From NCBI GenBank assembly GCA_039027435.1, contig JBCCKF010000014.1, positions 1-64,000 of the forward strand: DNA of 64,000 nt, read 5' to 3'. Shown here in pieces: positions 40,552 through 50,338 of the stretch; the stretch's first letter is position 1, and the number at the start of each line of letters is the position of its first letter. The notes beneath the pieces were generated by a model. That model was not told where the DNA came from. It worked only from the letters and a program-made list of their open reading frames with translations, and did no database searches. This DNA comes from CALBPI01 sp039027435 (lineage in GTDB: Bacteria > Pseudomonadota > Gammaproteobacteria > Steroidobacterales > Woeseiaceae). Both the position numbers and the translations under genes were made by a program.

Positions 40552-42108
40552 ATGGTCAAGGATATCGTTATCGTCGGTGGTGGCAGTGCAGGCTGGATGA
40601 CTGCCGCAGCGCTCGCTAATCAGCTCAAGGGCGTCAATATCTCGCTGATCGAATCAAGCGACATCCCGATTATCGGGGTTGGAGAGTCGACGATCGTGCC
40701 GATGGTCGACTACATGCGAAATCTCGGGCTCGAGGAAGCGGACTGGATGCCGCATGTCAATGCGACCTACAAGAGCGCGATTCGCTTCAACGACTTCTAT
40801 GAGAAGGGACACGGCTACTTCTACACTTTTGAGCCGATGCAGCAGGTGGAGGGTCGTCCGATCAATCGCTATTGGCAGAATCACTATCTGAGTGATCCGG
40901 CCAACGTGGATCGCATGTCGTTCTATGACTACTGCTTTGTGACTCCGGACGTCCTGAACCGGGGTGGCACGATCCGCTCCCTGATGCCTGCCGGCCCTTC
41001 TTATCATGTCGACGCCGGATTGTTGGGCGACTTTCTGGCCAAGTACTCGTTGGAGCGAGGTGTCACCCGCATCATCGACACCATCACGGGTGTTGAACTG
41101 AATGAACACGGCGGCATCGGCACACTCCATAGAGAGAGCGGTGAGTCGATCACGGCGGATCTGTTCGTGGATTGCACGGGCTTTAGCTCGATGCTACTCG
41201 GAAAGACGCTGGAGGAGCCGTTCGAGGAATACTACGACTACCTGTTCAACACCCATGCGGTTGCATTGCGGTTTCCGTACGAATCGCCTGAGAAGGAGAT
41301 GATCTCCTACACCAACTGCACAGCGCAGTCCGCAGGTTGGATTTGGGAGGTTCCGCTGTTTTCACGACGCGGCTCTGGCTACGTCTACTGCGACCGGTAC
41401 ATCTCCTCGGATGAGGCCGAAGCCGAGTTCCGTCGTTACCTCGGCGAAGAGCGCGTAAAGGACCTGGACGCACGCCACATCAAGATTCGTGTGGGCAAGC
41501 ATGAGCGAGTTTGGGCAAAGAACTGCGTCGCGATTGGATTGGCGGCCGGCTTCCTCGAGCCCCTGGAATCGACGGGGCTGTTTGCCGTCCAATTGCAGGC
41601 CGAGACGTTGGCCAGAATGCTCAGTGGTGGCCGCAACGACTACAACGTGGGTGATGTGACGATGTACAACCGGATCGTCACCGACTTCTTCGAAAACGTC
41701 CGTGACTTCCTTTGCGCGCATTACATGTTGACCGCACGTGAAGACACGCCGTACTGGCGCGACGTGAAGTACGGCATGAAGGTCTCTGATCAACTGGCCG
41801 AAATTCTGCGTTATGCACGACTGACCTTCGTTGATGCGCCTGTAGTACGACAGATCTTCCGACCGACCTTTGCGGATTACAGCTTTACGGACGGTTGGGA
41901 GGCGGTTCTCATCGGAATGAACCATATGCCGATTAACTACGGCCAGTTCCGTGGTGGCGCAGGACCCTTCGAACCTGCTATCGCGAACAACCTGCCCAAA
42001 GCGAAACTGTTCCAGCAGGAAATGTCTTCTTACAAACAGCAGGAAATCGGTAAACTCCCGTCTCATTACGACTACCTGCGCGCCAACATTCATACCGAGG
42101 CGAGCTAG
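40552..42108 (+). CDS. Flavin-dependent tryptophan-halogenase-type enzyme
   Basis: This 518-residue protein has all hallmarks of flavin-dependent halogenases. An N-terminal FAD motif (VGGGSAG, residues 8-14) is followed by GVGEST (42-47) and the catalytic lysine K74 in ATYKSAIRF. The tryptophan signature is W263-I-W-E-V-P268, and LEPLESTG carries a conserved glutamate. These enzymes use FADH2, oxygen and halide to make HOX, guided by Lys to the substrate. Substrate specificity, free tryptophan or something else, is not readable. No flavin reductase or natural-product genes surround it. ATG 40552 follows AAGAAGG. It precedes parE by 23 bases. Confidence 0.9.
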   Translation: MVKDIVIVGGGSAGWMTAAALANQLKGVNISLIESSDIPIIGVGESTIVPMVDYMRNLGLEEADWMPHVNATYKSAIRFNDFYEKGHGYFYTFEPMQQVEGRPINRYWQNHYLSDPANVDRMSFYDYCFVTPDVLNRGGTIRSLMPAGPSYHVDAGLLGDFLAKYSLERGVTRIIDTITGVELNEHGGIGTLHRESGESITADLFVDCTGFSSMLLGKTLEEPFEEYYDYLFNTHAVALRFPYESPEKEMISYTNCTAQSAGWIWEVPLFSRRGSGYVYCDRYISSDEAEAEFRRYLGEERVKDLDARHIKIRVGKHERVWAKNCVAIGLAAGFLEPLESTGLFAVQLQAETLARMLSGGRNDYNVGDVTMYNRIVTDFFENVRDFLCAHYMLTAREDTPYWRDVKYGMKVSDQLAEILRYARLTFVDAPVVRQIFRPTFADYSFTDGWEAVLIGMNHMPINYGQFRGGAGPFEPAIANNLPKAKLFQQEMSSYKQQEIGKLPSHYDYLRANIHTEAS

Positions 42109-42131
42109 ATACCACCGCAGTGGAAGGCTGA

Positions 42132-44018
42132 ATGAGCAAAACCTACAACGCCGCTGACATTGAAGTCCTCAGCGGCCTTGAGCCTGTGCGCCGTCGCCCA
42201 GGCATGTATACCGACACGGCGCGCCCAAATCACCTCGCTCACGAGGTTATCGACAACAGTGTTGATGAGGCGCTCGGCAAACATTGCGATCGCATCGACG
42301 TCGTTTTACACAAGGACGGTGCACTCGAGGTCTCCGACAACGGGCGTGGTATGCCTGTGGATATCCATCCGAAAGAGAAGATCCCGGGCGTCGAGTTGAT
42401 CCTCACCAGACTTCACGCTGGCGGGAAATTTTCAAGCGACAACTATCAGTTCTCGGGTGGCCTGCATGGCGTCGGTGTATCGGTTGTGAACGCGCTCTCG
42501 GAGCAGCTCGAGGTTTGGATCAAGCGTGGTGCTCAGAAGCACTACATCGCGTTTTCCGGCGGCAAACGCACGAAAGCGTTGAAGGTGGTCGACAAGGTCG
42601 GCAAGGCGAACACAGGCACAACGGTCAAGTTCCTGCCTGACGCCCAGTATTTCGATTCGGCCAAGTTCTCGATCTCGCGTCTGCGCCACACGCTGCGCGC
42701 GAAGGCGGTGCTCTGCCCCGGTCTGCGAGTCTCTTTTAAGGAAGCGAAAACCGGGGAAGAGACGGTTTGGCACTACGAGGGCGGACTCGAGGAGTATTTA
42801 CTGGAGGCGATCGGCGAAGGGCCGGTGCTGCCGGCTGAAACGCTCTCCGGCAGCGTGTCAGAGGCAAACGCCGCGATTGACTGGGCGGTCGCCTGGCTGC
42901 CTGATGATAGAGCGCTGGTAGGCGAGAGTTACGTCAACCTGATTCCTACAGCGCAGGGCGGCACGCACGTCAATGGTTTGCGAACCGGTCTGACTGAAGC
43001 GATCCGTGATTTCTGTGAGTTTCGCAATATTCTGCCGCGTGGCGTGAAACTGGCGCCTGATGATGTTTGGGATCGTGTGAGTTACGTCGTTTCGGTGAAG
43101 TTGGAAGACCCTCAGTTTTCCGGACAAACCAAAGAGCGGTTGTCGACTCGAGAAGCAGCCGGGTTTGTTACCGGCGTCGTCAAGGATGCGTTTGCGCTGT
43201 GGTTGAACCAGCATCCGGATGCCGGAGAGCAGATCGCACAAATCGCGATTGCAAAAGCTCAACAGAGACTGAAAGCGGCCAAAAAGGTCGTGCGCAAGAA
43301 AGTGGTGGGTGGACCGGCGCTGCCCGGTAAGCTCGCAGATTGCGCAGCGCAGGAACCGGAGCGCAGCGAGCTATTTCTCGTCGAAGGCGACTCTGCAGGC
43401 GGTTCCGCGAAGCAGGCGCGCGATCGAGAAACGCAGGCGATCATGCCGCTTCGCGGCAAGATCTTGAACACCTGGGAGGTAGAGACGGGTCAGATCCTCG
43501 CCTCGCAAGAGGTGCACGATATTAGCGTTGCGCTCGGCGTCGATCCCGGCGCGACCGATACCTCCACACTGCGCTATCACAAGGTGTGTATTCTCGCCGA
43601 CGCAGACTCGGATGGTGCGCATATCGCAACGCTGCTGTGCGCATTGTTTTTGAGACACTTCCGGCCTCTGGTCGCGGCCGGTCACATCTACGTTGCGATG
43701 CCACCGCTGTATCGGATCGATGTCGCCAAAGAAGTCTTCTATGCACTGGATGAAGCCGAGCGCCAGTCGATCATCGACAGCCTTCCGGCTGAGAAGCGAC
43801 GGGCGAAAGTTACGGTGACACGCTTCAAAGGGTTGGGAGAGATGAGTCCCGGGCAATTGCGAGAGACGACAATGAATCCGGACACGCGACGGCTGGTGCG
43901 CCTGACTATTGAGGCCGATGCAGACACCGACAGCACGCTCGATATGCTCCTTAGCAAGAAGCGCGCTTCGGATCGGCGATCCTGGCTTGAGTCGAGCGGC
44001 AACCTCGCCGATGTCTAA
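42132..44018 (+). CDS. parE: DNA topoisomerase IV subunit B
   Basis: The 628-residue ATPase subunit pairs with ParC to decatenate chromosomes. It has the GHKL ATP site (EVIDNSVDEALG, DNGRGMPVD, GGLHGVGVSVVNALS), a transducer domain and TOPRIM motifs EGDSAGGSAKQARDR and DADSDGAHI. Length matches E. coli ParE (630). ParC follows 11 bases after the stop, giving a parE-parC pair. There is no intein or insertion. Confidence 0.98.
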   Translation: MSKTYNAADIEVLSGLEPVRRRPGMYTDTARPNHLAHEVIDNSVDEALGKHCDRIDVVLHKDGALEVSDNGRGMPVDIHPKEKIPGVELILTRLHAGGKFSSDNYQFSGGLHGVGVSVVNALSEQLEVWIKRGAQKHYIAFSGGKRTKALKVVDKVGKANTGTTVKFLPDAQYFDSAKFSISRLRHTLRAKAVLCPGLRVSFKEAKTGEETVWHYEGGLEEYLLEAIGEGPVLPAETLSGSVSEANAAIDWAVAWLPDDRALVGESYVNLIPTAQGGTHVNGLRTGLTEAIRDFCEFRNILPRGVKLAPDDVWDRVSYVVSVKLEDPQFSGQTKERLSTREAAGFVTGVVKDAFALWLNQHPDAGEQIAQIAIAKAQQRLKAAKKVVRKKVVGGPALPGKLADCAAQEPERSELFLVEGDSAGGSAKQARDRETQAIMPLRGKILNTWEVETGQILASQEVHDISVALGVDPGATDTSTLRYHKVCILADADSDGAHIATLLCALFLRHFRPLVAAGHIYVAMPPLYRIDVAKEVFYALDEAERQSIIDSLPAEKRRAKVTVTRFKGLGEMSPGQLRETTMNPDTRRLVRLTIEADADTDSTLDMLLSKKRASDRRSWLESSGNLADV

Positions 44019-44029
44019 AGGGTAGATCG

Positions 44030-46273
44030 ATGCAGGATGAGTTGAACTTCGAAGGGATCGAGCAACTGGCGTTGCGCGACTACACGGAGAAGGCGTATCT
44101 CGATTATTCGATGTATGTGATCCTCGATCGCGCGTTGCCACACATCGGCGATGGTTTGAAACCGGTACAGCGCCGCATCGTCTATGCGATGAGCGAGCTG
44201 AATCTTGGTGCTCGCTCCAAGCCGAAAAAATCGGCTCGTACGGTGGGTGATGTCATTGGCAAGTTTCATCCGCATGGCGATTCCGCGTGCTATGAGGCGA
44301 TGGTGCTGATGGCGCAGCCGTTTTCCTACCGCTACCCACTCGTGTTCGGGCAGGGCAACTGGGGCTCCCCGGATGATCCGAAGTCGTTCGCCGCAATGCG
44401 CTACACCGAGGCCAAATTGCAGGCCTACGCAACAACGCTCCTCAGCGAGTTGGGACAGGGTACAGTCGATTGGCAGCCCAATTTTGACGGCACTATCGAC
44501 GAACCGGTTGTACTACCCGCGCGACTCCCGAATCTCCTGCTCAACGGCACCAGCGGAATCGCGGTCGGCATGTCTACGGATATTCCGCCGCACAACCTCC
44601 GCGAAGTTGGTGCAGCATTGGTGCACCTGATCGAGAATCCGAGAGCGGATGTCGATGAGCTGATCGAGCATCTACCCGGGCCGGATTTTCCAACCGGGGG
44701 CGAAATTGTTTCGCCGCGTTCGGATATCGCAAATATCTACAAGACCGGTAACGGTACGCTTCGGGTCCGAGCGGTTTGGCATCGCGAAGACGACACGGTC
44801 GTCATCACGGAATTGCCGTTTCAAACCTCGGGAGCCAAGGTCGTCGAGCAGGTCTCGGCGCAGCTTCGTGCGAAGAAGCTACCGATGGTCGAGACGATTC
44901 GCGATGAGTCCGATCATGAGGCCCCGGTCAGATTGGTGCTTGAGCTCAAATCGCGACGCGTGGAAGTCGAGCCATTGATGGCACACCTGTTCGCAACGAC
45001 TTCGCTAGAACGCTCTGTAAGGGCGAATCTCAACGTCATCAGTCTTGCAGGTACGCCGCGAGTATTCGACTTGCGGGGTCTGCTTCGTGAGTGGCTGCAA
45101 TTCCGTAAAGCGACTGTCGTCAGGCGATTGGAGCATCGTCTGGCCCAGGTCGATGATCGTCTGCATATTCTTGAAGGCCTTTTGATTGCCTATCTCAACA
45201 TTGACGAGGTGATCGCAATCATCCGCGAACACGACGAGCCTCGTCAGGAGTTGATTCAACGTTTTTCATTGTCGGAGCGGCAAGCCGAGGCCATCCTGAA
45301 TCTCAGACTGCGCAACCTCGCCAAGCTGGAAGAAATGCGAATTCGCGGTGAGCAGGATGAACTCGCCAAGGAAAAGCAGGAGATCGAAACCATACTCGGC
45401 TCCGATGCGCGACTGAAGACGCTGATGAAGCGCGAGATCAAGGCAGACGTCGACGAGTATGCAGATGCGCGTCGAACCCAGATCGTGGAGCGTGAGCCTG
45501 CTAAAGCGCTGGATGAGACGGCTCTGGTCGCCAGCGAGCCGGTAACGGTGGTGTTGTCGGAACGCGGATGGGCTCGTGCGGCGAAGGGGCACGAGATTGA
45601 TCCCGTTGCCCTGAACTACAAGGCGGGCGATGCGTATCTGGCGTCAGCGCGGGGTAGAAGCAATCAGACCGCATTGTTCATGGACAGCACGGGCCGCGTT
45701 TACAGTGTGCTTGCGCACGCGTTGCCCTCTGCGCGTGGCCAGGGTGAGCCCCTGTCCGGGCACTTCAACCCACCCGATGGTGCGACGTTCCGTGGTGTGC
45801 TGTTTGGCGCTGCGGACTCGCGTTGGTGTGTTGCAACGAGTGCCGGCTACGGATTCGTCGTCAACACGAGTGCCCTCGTGAGCCGGGCTAAGGCCGGTAA
45901 GGCCATGCTGACGGTACCTGAGGGTGCAGCCGTGTTGGTGCCACAGCCAGTGGGAGAGGGCGGTGGGCATCGCGTTGCCGCGGTCAGCAATATCGGGCGT
46001 CTACTTGTGTTCGATCTGGCCGATCTCCCCGAGCTCGCGAGAGGCAAGGGCAACAAGCTGATGGATATTCCTCGCAAGAAATTTGTCAGCGCAGAAGAGC
46101 ATATGGTCGCTGTGGCCGTTGTTGCCGAGGGCCAGTCCTTGATCGTTCATTGTGGAGAACGCCACATGACGCTCAAGGGCGCCGATCTTGATCGATACGT
46201 GGGAACGCGTGGAAACCGTGGCCAGATGCTCTCTCGCAACTATCGTCGCGTTGATCGGCTAAGCGCAGACTAG
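44030..46273 (+). CDS. parC: DNA topoisomerase IV subunit A
   Basis: This 747-residue subunit has the catalytic tyrosine Y125 in AAMRYTEAKL and the quinolone-resistance region HPHGDSACYEAMVLMAQ, with unmutated Ser and Glu. The GyrA-box-free C-terminal beta-pinwheel of ParC follows, degenerate as usual. Length matches E. coli (752). Start: ATG 44030 with GGGTAGATCG upstream. Its stop overlaps the convergent FimV-like gene by four bases. Confidence 0.98.
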   Translation: MQDELNFEGIEQLALRDYTEKAYLDYSMYVILDRALPHIGDGLKPVQRRIVYAMSELNLGARSKPKKSARTVGDVIGKFHPHGDSACYEAMVLMAQPFSYRYPLVFGQGNWGSPDDPKSFAAMRYTEAKLQAYATTLLSELGQGTVDWQPNFDGTIDEPVVLPARLPNLLLNGTSGIAVGMSTDIPPHNLREVGAALVHLIENPRADVDELIEHLPGPDFPTGGEIVSPRSDIANIYKTGNGTLRVRAVWHREDDTVVITELPFQTSGAKVVEQVSAQLRAKKLPMVETIRDESDHEAPVRLVLELKSRRVEVEPLMAHLFATTSLERSVRANLNVISLAGTPRVFDLRGLLREWLQFRKATVVRRLEHRLAQVDDRLHILEGLLIAYLNIDEVIAIIREHDEPRQELIQRFSLSERQAEAILNLRLRNLAKLEEMRIRGEQDELAKEKQEIETILGSDARLKTLMKREIKADVDEYADARRTQIVEREPAKALDETALVASEPVTVVLSERGWARAAKGHEIDPVALNYKAGDAYLASARGRSNQTALFMDSTGRVYSVLAHALPSARGQGEPLSGHFNPPDGATFRGVLFGAADSRWCVATSAGYGFVVNTSALVSRAKAGKAMLTVPEGAAVLVPQPVGEGGGHRVAAVSNIGRLLVFDLADLPELARGKGNKLMDIPRKKFVSAEEHMVAVAVVAEGQSLIVHCGERHMTLKGADLDRYVGTRGNRGQMLSRNYRRVDRLSAD

Positions 46274-48048
46274 CCGCCGGCGCGTTTCGCCGGTGGCATG
46301 ACTTCCGTGCTGTCGGGATCGTCGGTGGCCTCAAGGTCGGCAACATCCAGCGATGCGGTTCGCTGGCTATCCTCTGCAGCGCCGAGATCATCCTCGACGG
46401 TTAGTGAAGCGGTAAACTCAGCGATCGCAGCGTCCGCAAGGTCCAGTTCCTCAACGCTGACCTCATACTCCGCAGTTGGCATGTTGACGGTATCGTCTTC
46501 GTTAGTAGAGCCCGTCGCATCTCCCTGCTCGGCGATATCGGCACGCAGTTTCAAAGCGGCCTCTGCCAACTCCTTCTGGATTTGCTGCGTGCGGGTCATC
46601 TCCGCTTCATAGTCTTGCTCCAGCAAATCCTGAGTATCGGAATCCATCCAATCGACTTCTTCGATTCCTGTGAAAGTCGTCGCGCCGATCTCGAGATCGA
46701 GATCTGGTGACTGCTTCGGCTTGAATTCGTAATCGATGGTCGCCAGTCGATCCTGCGCGTCGAATTCTACGACGTGCTCGGGTTCGGCCACGTACTCGGG
46801 TCTTGGTTTCGGCGTGCTCGGTGTCGTTGGCCGTTGCGTACCGCGTGCCGCTGTCGGAATCGGCGCGGTCTCGAGGCGTGCGGGTGTCGGTCTGCGTGTT
46901 GGTTGCAGGTCGCGCGAGCGCGCGATCCGTCGTTTACGCGCGGCGATGCCCAGCATTAGCTGGTAGGCGACGTAGCCAGCAATCGCCACACAAATACCCG
47001 CGAGCAATGCGCCAAGTCTCGCCCCCCAGCCGAGTTGTCTTTCGGGTGGCGCAAGCAATGCCTCGTCTTCAGCAAAGGCGTTCGCGTCCACCGGTGTTGG
47101 TGCTTCGGTTGCGGATTGCGTTGTCGCAATAGCATCCGACTCAGTGGGTGTGGCCTCTGCCGCTTCGGTCTTGAATGGACTTGCAGGTTGGCTTAGCACA
47201 CTAAGCAGCGCTGCCGTGCGCTGCGCGTCTTCAACCGCGAGTTCATTTTCCGATCCAGGATCATTGTCGGGCAGACCTTCCGCCGAAGGTGCTTCCGGGG
47301 CGACAGTCTGTATCTCGCGCTGTCCAGCGGTCGGGTCTTCCAGGGTATTGGTATTGATCGTTGGTTCAACGACATCCGCAGTAACTTCCGGCTGCCCGGT
47401 AATTGGCAGACTGAGGACGGCACCGCCTATTAGTCGGTTGGCGTCGCCGTTGATAAATGCACTCGGATTCGACGCCACGATTTCGTCGATCAGTGCCCAT
47501 CGCGCAGCGCCGGTGGCACCCAACTCGCCGGCGATATCCCAAAGCGTGTCACCGTTGGCGACGGTGTAGCCCCCGGACGGCGACGTCGTTGCCAAGAGCG
47601 GCTGCCGACGTGTGGTGGTGCGTACCGGGGTACTACGACGAGCCGGCTGGGATTCATTGAGAGCGACGATCACTCGTTGCTGTTCTGAAACACGGCTCGC
47701 CGGATCCACAAACAAGTCGTAGCGTCGCGACAGTCTCGCCTCGCCCGCGCATGATGCGCTGAGTGTGAAGCTGAGTAACGGCTCGCGAAAGGCTTGGGTC
47801 GTCCGAATGATGAGTGCAGAACGACGGCGCTCAAGGCGATACAGGCCAGGAACATACCCATCGCCTCGCACAACGAAACAGCTCGCAGGGGTTGTGTCGT
47901 TCGCCGACAGCGGGATTTCGGCAACCAAACGTTCACCGAGGGCCGAGCGCACTGTCGCTTCGCCGAATGACAAAGCATGCGCGCTACTCGCGGCGCACAA
48001 CATACCGCCGGCGATCGTCGCGATTGTCAGTGTGCGCCACACTGTCAT
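46270..48048 (-). CDS. FimV-like LysM membrane protein
   Basis: The 592-residue protein has a signal peptide (ending AHA), then a FimV/HubP-type N-terminal domain (LSFGEATVRSALGERLVAEI to YDLFVDPA). A LysM motif follows (about residues 165-215; YTVANGDTLWDIAGELGA), then an acidic linker, one membrane helix (ALLAGICVAIAGYVAYQLM) and a long acidic cytoplasmic tail. It resembles a shortened FimV, and the true FimV is at 57579. HubP/FimV proteins position polar and pilus machinery. Start ATG overlaps the upstream stop (ATGA), so it is coupled to a FimX-like gene. Its own role may be a polar landmark. Confidence 0.75.
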   Translation of the reverse strand: MTVWRTLTIATIAGGMLCAASSAHALSFGEATVRSALGERLVAEIPLSANDTTPASCFVVRGDGYVPGLYRLERRRSALIIRTTQAFREPLLSFTLSASCAGEARLSRRYDLFVDPASRVSEQQRVIVALNESQPARRSTPVRTTTRRQPLLATTSPSGGYTVANGDTLWDIAGELGATGAARWALIDEIVASNPSAFINGDANRLIGGAVLSLPITGQPEVTADVVEPTINTNTLEDPTAGQREIQTVAPEAPSAEGLPDNDPGSENELAVEDAQRTAALLSVLSQPASPFKTEAAEATPTESDAIATTQSATEAPTPVDANAFAEDEALLAPPERQLGWGARLGALLAGICVAIAGYVAYQLMLGIAARKRRIARSRDLQPTRRPTPARLETAPIPTAARGTQRPTTPSTPKPRPEYVAEPEHVVEFDAQDRLATIDYEFKPKQSPDLDLEIGATTFTGIEEVDWMDSDTQDLLEQDYEAEMTRTQQIQKELAEAALKLRADIAEQGDATGSTNEDDTVNMPTAEYEVSVEELDLADAAIAEFTASLTVEDDLGAAEDSQRTASLDVADLEATDDPDSTEVMPPAKRAGG

Positions 48049-50093
48049 GCCGACTCCTGTAGAACGACTTCAGGTTCTTGTACGTAGTGCCCCTGCATGT
48101 AACTGATCCCCAGCTGCCAAAGCGCCGCCATCGTATTGGCGTCCTCCACCTTTTCAGCGATTGTATTGATACCACGCAGTTTCGCAATTTCGACGAGCTT
48201 CGCTGTGGTCGCATGCGCTTCGGCGTCACTGGACAATGCGGAGATCAATGCGCCATCGATTTTGACGAAATCGAGTGGGAAGGACTGCAATAGCTTCGCG
48301 GATTGCGGAGCACGTCCGCAATGCTCAACGGCGAAACTGCAGCCCAGAGACCGTACGAGCTGCGAGACACGGCCGGATGCCTTCAGGTATTTGATGGCGA
48401 TCGTTTCGGGCACTTGGAAACACAAAACGCCTGGGTTCAGCTGACTGCGCGAAACAATGGCTTTGAGCCACGGCAGGAACGACTTATCCGCGAGCGACTG
48501 TTCGGACAGGCGGATAAAGACCATTCCCGGCTTGCGCTCGCGGCAAAGCGCGAGTGCCGCGCCGACCACCCAACGGTCCAGCGCCTGCATCATGTTATTG
48601 CGTCGCGCCACGGGCAAGAATTCGGATGGAGCAACGGATTCGCCTTGTTCGTCGGCCATTCGTACGAGCAGGTCGAATAGCGACTGACCTTCTCCATCGA
48701 GCGCCGCGATCGGCTGTTGTAGGAGTCGGAAGCGATTCTCTTTCAAGGCGCTAGTCAACCGCTTGACCCAAATTGCGTCGTGACGACGCATGCGCGTGTC
48801 TTCTTCGCTCGCGGTTTCAATCTGCACCGCGCCTGGATCCCCCGACTGGCGAGCCAGCCGATAGTTGCTTTCGGCCTTCTCGATTAATGCGGCGGGTGTC
48901 TTGACCAGGTCGCCGAATGGGCACAGACCAATAGAGCAGCTCAACCCGATCGAACGTTCTCCAGCTTCGAAAGTATGGTCTTTCACCATCTGCACGAACG
49001 CATCACTCCACGCGATTGCGTCCTGTTCCGAGCCTCGCTCCAAAAGCACAGTGAATGCGGTGCCTTCGAATCGACCGGCGATGTCGCCTTTCTCCAAACG
49101 CTTGCGCAGTAGTTCAGCAAAGTCGGCAATCGCTTCTTCGCTGCGAATGACGCCGAGATCATCGCGTACGCGTTTGAACTCATCGATGCGAATCCATGCC
49201 AGAAGGCGCATGCCGCTCTCAATAGGTTGGCGTAGACGATGCGTCATCATCTTCAGGAAATGCTGCCGATGATAAAGGAACGTGCTCTGGTCTTTGTTCA
49301 CTGCATCGCGCATCAACGACGCGCTGCGTTTGTCTTCTTTGACCTCCGCCTTGATCGCGATGCGCACCGCCGGTTCACCATCAAACGTTGCCGCCTGCAG
49401 CCCCATTTGAACCTCGCGAGTCTTGCCGCCTTTTTGCAGGATGCTGACGGTGAGCGGTGCATCGCCCCATTTGTTTTTCGCAACCGCGACTAATGCGCCC
49501 TTAATGGTTGCCTGGTTGTCTGCGTGCACAAGGTCCATCACAGGCGTTGCCATGCAGTCTTCGTCATCACCAAAACCAAACAGCTCCTGCCAGGCTTTGT
49601 TCACTTCGACAACGATACCTTCCTGAATATGCGCGATGGCATCCGCCGCGTTATCCATCAGGCTTGTGATTTGTTCCTGAACCTTGACCGCGGCAGTTCG
49701 ATCCAGCGCCACGCGTTCGCTAAGTCCGATGTTGCGTACCGTGCGGATAAGCGTGCACTTCAGTCTCTGTTCGTTCTGCAGTGTGATGATGTCTTCCGCA
49801 CCGAGCTGCATGAAATCGCCAGCCGTGTTCTCATCAAACTCGTTACACAAAACGAGGATCCGGCAGTCTGGTGCGTTTTGCCGCACTGCTTCGATGATCT
49901 CGTTGTTGTCATCTGCCAAACGAACCACGACCAGACTGTGGCCGTCGGATTCCGCCGCGCAGAAAGTAGGTACGTCTGGGTGCCACGTACAGCGCGCCGC
50001 GATATGACTCTCACGCAGCGCACGGTTAAGTCGTTCGCTGTCCTCTTGGACTGGCGAAATAACGTCAACATCGATGCTCAGCGGCTGGCTCAA
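48045..50093 (-). CDS. FimX-like receiver/PAS/GGDEF/EAL protein, degenerate
   Basis: This 682-residue protein has an N-terminal receiver-like domain (about residues 1-120), a PAS-like region (about 130-250), a GGDEF domain and an EAL domain. Both catalytic motifs are altered: the GGDEF site reads RFEGTAF, and the EAL motif reads FDLLVR, so neither synthesis nor hydrolysis of c-di-GMP is expected. This is the layout and size of Pseudomonas FimX (691 residues), a c-di-GMP-binding regulator of type IV pili. It starts with TTG (50093) preceded by AGGA. It is translationally coupled to the FimV-like gene. Confidence 0.8.
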   Translation of the reverse strand: MSQPLSIDVDVISPVQEDSERLNRALRESHIAARCTWHPDVPTFCAAESDGHSLVVVRLADDNNEIIEAVRQNAPDCRILVLCNEFDENTAGDFMQLGAEDIITLQNEQRLKCTLIRTVRNIGLSERVALDRTAAVKVQEQITSLMDNAADAIAHIQEGIVVEVNKAWQELFGFGDDEDCMATPVMDLVHADNQATIKGALVAVAKNKWGDAPLTVSILQKGGKTREVQMGLQAATFDGEPAVRIAIKAEVKEDKRSASLMRDAVNKDQSTFLYHRQHFLKMMTHRLRQPIESGMRLLAWIRIDEFKRVRDDLGVIRSEEAIADFAELLRKRLEKGDIAGRFEGTAFTVLLERGSEQDAIAWSDAFVQMVKDHTFEAGERSIGLSCSIGLCPFGDLVKTPAALIEKAESNYRLARQSGDPGAVQIETASEEDTRMRRHDAIWVKRLTSALKENRFRLLQQPIAALDGEGQSLFDLLVRMADEQGESVAPSEFLPVARRNNMMQALDRWVVGAALALCRERKPGMVFIRLSEQSLADKSFLPWLKAIVSRSQLNPGVLCFQVPETIAIKYLKASGRVSQLVRSLGCSFAVEHCGRAPQSAKLLQSFPLDFVKIDGALISALSSDAEAHATTAKLVEIAKLRGINTIAEKVEDANTMAALWQLGISYMQGHYVQEPEVVLQESA

Positions 50094-50338
50094 ATGCGGA
50101 TTCCTGTGGGCGGGGAGCGTCCGACGCTGCGCTCCTTATATGGGACACATGTTATTACAGGGCCGTGTTCGCTCAGATCAGGTTGCCGCCAAAACGTGAC
50201 GCAGTTCCGGGTTAGCGCCGCTCTGACCGCGAATTTGGTCGCACTTCGGTGGATCGGATCGTTGAGAGGCCTCGTGCAAGCGGGGGGATTGCACTGTTAC
50301 CATAACGGTTCCAAAGAGCATCGGATTGGCAACGCAGC

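Noticed and set aside
50274..50294. GTGCAA/TTGCAC inverted repeat upstream of efp
   Set aside because: Short arms with a nine-base loop and no second copy; could easily be chance.
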